From Rhizoctonia solani (taxonomy: Eukaryota > Basidiomycota > Agaricomycetes > Cantharellales > Ceratobasidiaceae): a DNA stretch of 64,000 bases. Location: the NCBI RefSeq assembly GCF_016906535.1, contig NC_057374.1, forward strand, positions 124,001-188,000, read 5' to 3'. How positions within the stretch are numbered: the first letter of the stretch is position 1; each line of letters starts with the position of its first letter. Below the pieces are notes generated by a model. It was given only the letters and a program-made list of their open reading frames with translations. It made no database searches and was not told where the DNA came from. The position numbers and the translations under genes are program-made. Of the stretch, positions 58,573 to 64,000 are shown piece after piece.

Positions 58573-59010
58573 TGTCATAACCCATATCTGGAGGGGTTAT
58601 TACCATATATATCCACTGTCAAAGATATATATAGTATATGTGATGCACAGTGATATATGAATAATATATATTGCTGGGGGACGTTGCACTCCCCCCGCCC
58701 CCCTAGCCGCAGGCCAATGTTAATGGAGCCTGCGGGCAAGGTCTGAATAATATATTATTATAGAAGAGATTATGTCATCCCCCCCCCACCTCAAATCTGT
58801 AGTAGTTTAGTATAGTATTTGATAAAGGACTGGAGGGGGGGAGGTCATGTGACCTTGGTGGACTGTCAGTCTCTAAGTCATGAGCCCTTAGAGTAATGAC
58901 AGTTCTGACTGCATATATGTGAGTATATGCGGCCTTCTAAAGACTGTGGAATATCCTATTAGTAGGTGGCTTGGTCAGGAGACATGCCAGCAAAGGCATG
59001 GGTCATGACA
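58573..59010 (-). mobile_element. LTR-like unit of an unknown, ORF-less element
   Basis: Begins TGTCATAACCC and ends GGGTCATGACA, good inverted termini, 438 bp. On the minus strand a purine-rich stretch precedes the element (59011-59027), as a polypurine tract would. Flanking pentamers differ (GAGGA, TTGCC), so it is not a solo LTR but the 3' LTR of something whose body lies to the right. A partner LTR was not found. Confidence 0.5.
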
Positions 59011-59414
59011 TTGCCCCTTTTAAGCACAAGTCTAGGGGACCTAGATCTGTGCAAAATAAGAGGAAAGCTACCTCTAACAGGATACTAGCACTGAATAGAC
59101 AGAAAAAAAAATTCCCATTTTTGACAGTAATTGGCCAACAGTCATTGGCCAACTACACATGGTTCATCTTGATAGTCCATCCTCCATAGCCTTTAGTTGA
59201 AAGTAATGACATGGTTGTAACTCTCCTCTTGACCTTGGAGTAGTTACCACCCTGTAACCCTACTTTCTTCTCTCTACTCTATCCCCCTTTTAGTGCAAGT
59301 TTTAGGGGACCTGAAATTGCACTTATTGAAAATGACTTGACCAATTTTCAATGAAATGCTGTTTGTTCAATATTTGCAGTCATTCATCACTGCCTTCTTC
59401 CCTCCCAGGGTTCA

Positions 59415-59469
59415 AGTAAGGCTAGCTGGAATTGAACCAGACTTATAGAGCTAGACCAAGAGCCTTACT
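59415..59469 (-). other. tRNA-like hairpin A1
   Basis: On the minus strand AGTAAGG pairs with CCTTACT (7 bp), and CTGG-TTCAATT-CCAG forms a T-arm with 7-nt loop and B-box-like GGTTCAATTCC. No D-arm or clear anticodon arm. An identical copy A2 lies at 59633-59687. Not a functional tRNA. Confidence 0.5.
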
Positions 59470-59505
59470 GATCCTGAAGCAGATAAAAGATCATGAAGTA
59501 GGAGA

Positions 59506-59557
59506 GGTAAAGCTAGCTGGGGATGATCCAGCCTTTTAGCAGACCACACACTCTACC
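59506..59557 (-). other. tRNA-like hairpin B1
   Basis: On the minus strand GGTAGAG pairs with CTTTACC (one G-U), and GCTGG-ATCATCC-CCAGC is a T-arm-like hairpin; CTGCTAA in between resembles a tRNA-Ser(GCT) anticodon loop. Copy B2 at 59723-59774. Confidence 0.45.
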
Positions 59558-59965
59558 ATCCCTACCATGATCTAAGGGAGTACCAATATTTGCAGCCATT
59601 TAGAGACTGTCTTCTTCCCTCCTGGGGTCCAAGTAAGGCTAGCTGGAATTGAACCAGACTTATAGAGCTAGACCAAGAGCCTTACTGATCCTGAAGCAGA
59701 TAAAAGATCATGAAGTAGGAGAGGTAAAGCTAGCTGGGGATGATCCAGCCTTTTAGCAGACCACACACTCTACCATCCCTACCATGGTCCAAGGAAGTAC
59801 TGATCAAACTGATGGAAAGGGTGCTTAACCATATGTCTGTATGCTAGAGGTGAAGATCAATCCTCTCAAGTAGTCTTGAAGCAAGAGTTGACTGATAGGT
59901 AAGAAAGACTTCTTCCTTATAATGGAAAAGTTGTTGATCATTGAGTATAAGTAGATATGTCAATA

Positions 59966-60017
59966 GGTAAGGTTAGCTGGAATTGAACCAAGCTCTCCCC
60001 TCTCCAAGAACCTTATT
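59966..60017 (-). other. tRNA-like hairpin C
   Basis: A diverged third form: AATAAGG and CCTTACC ends (five pairs) with the same TTGG-TTCAATT-CCAGC T-arm as A1/A2. Lies outside the tandem duplication. Confidence 0.4.
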
Positions 60018-60756
60018 ATTCCTATGACCTAGATAGAGGGGGGACCCCAAAGCCCCTCAGAAAGAGTAAGAAGTAGTACTCAATGTTGTAAGACTCAGTC
60101 CCTTCTGAGTAAGTAGTATGATCTTGACCTATGCTGACTTGGGAAAGGTATGATTACTAGTTAGATATATGGTTGATTAAGCAAGGATAAGGGAATGGAA
60201 GCTGGACCAAAAGCATTCCATTGCCTGAAGGAGACCTTAATGTTCTGACATCATGATAGAGAGAGTTCATGATATCAAATGTTTACTCATGCTTACACAC
60301 AATGGTCATGTGATCACCAATAAATGGTCACAAGTTCACACATTAAGGGAGCATGCCTCCCTGGACCTATCTAAGTTTTTTGGGTTCAAAGACAGGGGGG
60401 AAAAACAAGCTGGTTTTTTAAGCAGCTGTCCCCACCCCTTTATATACCTGGGCTTCACTTGGGTCTATATACATATTTCAAATTGCAGCACAGCCTCAAG
60501 AAGCAGTATGAGTCAAAGAAGCATCAGGGTCTTCTTTGATTAGCCAATCAGAAAGCAGTAAAAGAACTGGTGAAAAGAAGTTCCAGTGGAGAAGATACTA
60601 TATTTGGAAGAAGTTGGAAGAAAAGAAGCTCCAGAACCTTCTAGAAGGATGAGTCATCCACATGGTGTGCACAGCCACACTCCAATATGACTCATCCAAA
60701 TTTCCTTTTATGGTAATCCTATTCCCCAATCCAGCCCAGGATAGCCAGTCACCCGC

Positions 60757-60845
60757 ACAGCCACAATCACATGACAGTGGCATTACCATGACAAATGGGA
60801 CATGATTTGAAATGGCATATATGGTCATGTGATGTGGCTGTGGCA
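60757..60845. repeat. Long palindrome in the ORF-less element
   Basis: CACAGCCACAATCACATGAC is followed about 50 bp later by GTCATGTGATGTGGCTGTGG, forming a strong stem. This could be a foldback remnant or a regulatory palindrome. Confidence 0.6.
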
Positions 60846-60978
60846 AATCAAAGTCATGACTAATCCATCTTTGTTGGCATCAATTACATAATCATCAATT
60901 ACATAATCATTGATGACTAAGCATGATTGGATTTGTCATGGTTGATTTGTCATCTTCCCAAAAGGGAAGGTGGACTTC

Positions 60979-61552
60979 TGTCCTAAACGTCTGTAAGGAC
61001 GTCAAGGGTGCGGGCGCTTGTGGCCGTGTGACTAATACAGTAAAACCGCTTAAGGCGGCAACGGGGTACCCTACGACAACAAACTAACTAACTACAATGA
61101 CCACACGCTATAAGGCGATGGCGGGCTATGTATGTACAGCAAGGGCAACGCTTAAGGCGTGTATCTAAGTGGTTTACTGGGCTGTAATGCCCTCGTACAA
61201 TGTAGGATGCGACAAGAGGTAATTGACCTGGGTGTTACCATGGTTGGTTGGCCTCCTTATATATTACAGAGCTATCTAATTACAAATACAACTATATGCA
61301 ATACCGTATCAAATAAGAACCCCAATCCGCAGTCGGCCTTACTCATGCATACGTGTTGCTGACGTGTCATAATGATGTCATTGGGTGGAGGTGGCTACGT
61401 ATGCTGAGATAAGCGCAGATGGGGACGTGGCTTGGCGCTTTAGCGTATGATATAAGCGCCGATGTCACGTGATTGAAAATGTTCTCCGATTGCCTTCGTT
61501 TAAATTCGAGAAATTGGGAATAAATTCCCTGGTATCGATTGTGTCTACGACA
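60979..61552 (-). mobile_element. 3' LTR of gypsy element (minus)
   Basis: 574 bp, minus-strand TGTCGTAGACAC to ...TTAGGACA. Contains CAATCACGTGA and GCGCTT words shared with the other gypsy LTRs here, so the families are related but distinct. The polypurine tract GGGGGGGGCAG lies just outside at 61553-61563. Confidence 0.75.
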
Positions 61553-64000
61553 CTGCCCCCCCTCTAAGGGCCTTGGCGGCGCCAAGGGCCTTCTTTCTCA
61601 TGTCCTTCTCATACTTTTCCAAAATTTTTTCCGCGTTTTTTAGGTTCTCCCTGGGCTCCCACGTGTTCTCTTTGGAGCCGTAACCCTTCCATTTTACCCA
61701 GAAAAACCATTTCCCGTTGCGTTCTTCTGCATTGGTTATCCCTTCCACCTCGTATTCCTCCTCTCCGTCCACTGTGATTGGCGGTGGACGATTTTCAAAG
61801 GTGCGTGTCTTGTCCCTTTTAACCTTTGACAGTAGACCCACGTAAAACACGTTATGAATGCGCATGGTTGGTGGAAGTTCGAGTCTGTATGCGCGATTGG
61901 AGATTTTCTTGACGACTTTGAATGGCCCTAAGCGCTGTTCCGTTAGTTTGGGACTTAGGGTCTTCAGGTTGACATTTTTGGCGTCGAGCCATGCTTCTTC
62001 TCCAATTTCAAACTCCGTCGGGTTCCCGTATTCCCCGGCTGTCATTTGTTGCTTAGATTGCCGGAGAGCAGACTCTACTTTGCTCCATTGTGCTTCCATG
62101 GTCTGGGCTAGATCATCTGCTTCTGGGACGTCCGTTGGTACGTTGGAAGGTGTCAGGGTGGGTTCCCAACCATATAAGGCCTTGAAGGGGGTTTTGCCCG
62201 TGCTGCTATGTACAGCGTTGTTATAGGCAAACTCCGCCATGGGGAGCCATTTGGTCCAGTCCCTTTGGTTGACCCCTGAGTATGCTCTAAGGAAGTGTTC
62301 AATGGAGGGGTTTACTTGTTCCGTTTGGCCGTCGCTTTGAGGGTGGTATGCCGATGAAAAGTGTGGGTCAATTCCCAGGTGTTTGTAAAGAGCCCGTAGG
62401 AATTTGTTATTGAAGACCCTTCCTCTATCCGATATTGTCTTTTCCGGCATCCCATGGCGTTTCCATACGTGTTCCAGGAATAACTCCGCTAGTTCGGGCG
62501 CTTTCAGCTTTTTGGAACATTTGACAAATATCCTGTACTTGGTGAAACTGTCTACTATGACCAGGATGGAGTCGTGGTTCCCGTCCTTTGGTAAATCTAC
62601 AATCATATCATAGGAGACATGTTGCCACGGTCTGGATGGGAGTTTGAGCGGCTGCGGGGGAATGGAGGCGTATTTTGGTTTCCTGATTTGTTGGCAGGTT
62701 TCACAGGAATCCATGTGCCAATAGGTGTCGGCGCGGATGCCAGGCCAATAGTAATTCCTGCAGATCAATTCCAACGTTTGCTGCCTTCCAGGGTGTCCGG
62801 CCAACGGGCTGTCATGGAAGATACGGAGTAGATCAGTCCTCAGCGTTCCAACGTCAGCAACCACAATTTGTCCTTGGTAGAAGAGTAGGCCCGCTTCCAT
62901 TTCGTAATCCTTGAACGCGCGTTTGATGGATGGGGGCGCTTTGGACTTGTTCTGTAGGAATTGGAGGATTTCCTCCAGGGACTCATCTTGATCCAGGGAA
63001 GCCTTGATTTGGCGTTGTAGCTCCTTTTCTGGTGTAACTAAGGCAACATTGGCAAATACGGGTTCCAGGAGCATTGTTTGATTGGCGGGAGGGACATTGG
63101 CATGATCCGAGCGGCGTGAGAGAGCATTGGGTTTTCCTGACTGTTTTCCTGGGCGGTAGACTATTTGGAAGTTATAACCGGCGAGGAGCAGATGCCATCG
63201 TGCATGGCGTCGATTGAAGGTGCGGGACTCCTTCCAGTATTCCAGGTTGCGGTGGTCCGTGAACACAGTGATTGGGTGTAAGGTTCCTTCCAAGAAGATA
63301 CGCCAGTACTCAAAGGATCGAATGATAGCCAATAGTTCCTTGTCATGGGTATCATAATTTTGTTCCGCTCCCTTGAACAATTCTGACAGGAATCCTAAGG
63401 GGTGTAACCGTCCGTCTTCCTGGCGTTGGCTGAGTATAGAACCTGAGGCTGCACCTGAGGCGTCCGTTTCCAGAAAATAAGGTTTGGCAGGATCAGCGTG
63501 GCACAGGACCGGGGCATTGGTGATGGCATCTTTTAAACCCTGGAAGGCTTCTTGTTCTTTTGGACCCCAATTCCAAGCCGTATCTTTCCTGACCAGGTTG
63601 TGTAGCGGCCTGGCCATGTGGCTGAAGTTGGCAACAAATTGGCGGAGGAAGTTTGCGAATCCAAGGAAGGATTGTACTTCCTTAACCTTTGTGGGAGTAG
63701 GCCATTCCTGGACTGCTTGGATTTTGAGTTTGTCCAAGCTGAAGCCCTTATCCAATACGATGATCCCCAGGTATTCCACGGAGGTAACATGGAAAGTGCA
63801 TTTTGAGGCCTTGCAAAACAGTTGGTTTCCTAATAGGCGCCGTAGGACTTCATGGACGTGTTGGGTGTGGGATGCGTCATCTTTTGAGTAAATCAAGATG
63901 TCATCTAGGTATATGATGACGCATACATCCAGTAAGTCTTTAAACAGTTCGTTCATGAAGTGTTGAAAGGCGGCAGGGGCGTTTGTTAAACCAAAAGTCA
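61545..64000 (-). CDS. Ty3/gypsy chromovirus pol polyprotein, partial
   Basis: Open frame of over 815 residues continuing past the window end. Order: end of reverse transcriptase (FGLTNAPAAFQHFMNELF, active-site YLDD), RNase H (FLETDASG, a DKELLAI segment and TDHRNLEYW), integrase zinc domain (H-H-C-C: AGHPG...CETCQQ), integrase core with D (SYDMIVDLP), D (SDRGRVF) and E (DGQTEQVN) all present, and a C-terminal chromodomain (YEVEGI...WVKWKGYG...TWEP) with aromatic cage residues. The frame reads through the polypurine tract and stops 8 nt inside the LTR. Nothing visible is broken, so this copy may be young. It is not a host gene. Confidence 0.9.
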   Translation of the reverse strand, partial: TFGLTNAPAAFQHFMNELFKDLLDVCVIIYLDDILIYSKDDASHTQHVHEVLRRLLGNQLFCKASKCTFHVTSVEYLGIIVLDKGFSLDKLKIQAVQEWPTPTKVKEVQSFLGFANFLRQFVANFSHMARPLHNLVRKDTAWNWGPKEQEAFQGLKDAITNAPVLCHADPAKPYFLETDASGAASGSILSQRQEDGRLHPLGFLSELFKGAEQNYDTHDKELLAIIRSFEYWRIFLEGTLHPITVFTDHRNLEYWKESRTFNRRHARWHLLLAGYNFQIVYRPGKQSGKPNALSRRSDHANVPPANQTMLLEPVFANVALVTPEKELQRQIKASLDQDESLEEILQFLQNKSKAPPSIKRAFKDYEMEAGLLFYQGQIVVADVGTLRTDLLRIFHDSPLAGHPGRQQTLELICRNYYWPGIRADTYWHMDSCETCQQIRKPKYASIPPQPLKLPSRPWQHVSYDMIVDLPKDGNHDSILVIVDSFTKYRIFVKCSKKLKAPELAELFLEHVWKRHGMPEKTISDRGRVFNNKFLRALYKHLGIDPHFSSAYHPQSDGQTEQVNPSIEHFLRAYSGVNQRDWTKWLPMAEFAYNNAVHSSTGKTPFKALYGWEPTLTPSNVPTDVPEADDLAQTMEAQWSKVESALRQSKQQMTAGEYGNPTEFEIGEEAWLDAKNVNLKTLSPKLTEQRLGPFKVVKKISNRAYRLELPPTMRIHNVFYVGLLSKVKRDKTRTFENRPPPITVDGEEEYEVEGITNAEERNGKWFFWVKWKGYGSKENTWEPRENLKNAEKILEKYEKDMRKKALGAAKALRGGAVS

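Larger units (their letters stand above)
59369..59800. repeat. Tandem duplication, two ~217-bp units
   Basis: Units 59369-59585 and 59586-59800 are nearly identical (differences mostly in the first 60 bp). Each contains two tRNA-like hairpins. Confidence 0.9.
59011..60978. mobile_element. ORF-less repeat body (non-autonomous element?)
   Basis: No coding frame. Contains the 217-bp tandem duplication at 59369, five tRNA-like hairpins, a repeated motif around AGGGGACCT (59034 and 59307), duplicated ATCAATTACATAATC near 60887, and a long palindrome at 60757. Assigned as the body of the element with the LTR at 58573 by position only. Confidence 0.4.

Noticed and set aside
1..64000. CRISPR arrays, operons, bacterial-type regulation
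   Set aside because: Eukaryotic sequence throughout; no regularly spaced repeats of that kind.

Overview
This window looks like nuclear DNA of a filamentous basidiomycete (Agaricomycetes). The combination of TKL-type kinases, expanded caspase-domain genes and dense small introns points towards Rhizoctonia/Ceratobasidiaceae, but the species is an inference. The evidence is genes cut by many 45-65 bp GT-AG introns with CTNAN branch sites, several GC-AG introns, fungal families (GH10 xylanase, ERG24, GPI18, GLO3, HNT1), and a chromodomain Ty3/gypsy element beside a Ty1/copia element. There are no operons, CRISPR arrays or rRNA. Gene models were built by hand from reading phase and splice signals; where I give a protein length, the exon sum divides by three.

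Layout. 0.7-11.2 kb is ordinary gene-dense sequence: secreted GH10 xylanase, a phosphatidylserine-decarboxylase-fold enzyme, sterol C-14 reductase, and a large heavy-metal P1B-ATPase. 12-30 kb is an accessory block. Two caspase-domain proteins and a third gene share a long unnamed middle module; the third carries a protein kinase instead of the caspase. A degenerate tail of a further copy lies upstream. The same block holds a truncated alcohol dehydrogenase, a five-exon orphan gene, a MITE-like palindrome and a dispersed repeat. 30.4-39.5 kb is housekeeping again: GPI mannosyltransferase 2, sugar transporter, HIT hydrolase, GT8-like glycosyltransferase. 39.5-44.4 kb is repeat-rich and nearly gene-free. 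44.4-52.5 kb holds a secreted orphan with two GC-AG introns, an unresolved membrane-protein locus, the ArfGAP GLO3 (with an apparent 1-nt frameshift), a RING-CH E3 ligase, a tautomerase-fold protein and a secreted proline-rich repeat protein.

53.8-64 kb is a nested transposon island. A copia element (5' LTR, tRNA-iMet-half primer site, gag-pol without reverse transcriptase) is interrupted by a gypsy-type solo LTR with a 5-bp target duplication, then cut by an inverted gypsy remnant. That remnant is itself cut by another LTR-bearing, ORF-less element containing tandem tRNA-like hairpins. Last comes a largely intact chromovirus-type gypsy element that runs off the window end.

The most interesting system is the tandem caspase/kinase cluster. 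One shared module is joined either to an N-terminal protease or to a C-terminal kinase, as expected of modular cell-death or allorecognition signalling. The function is inferred, not shown.
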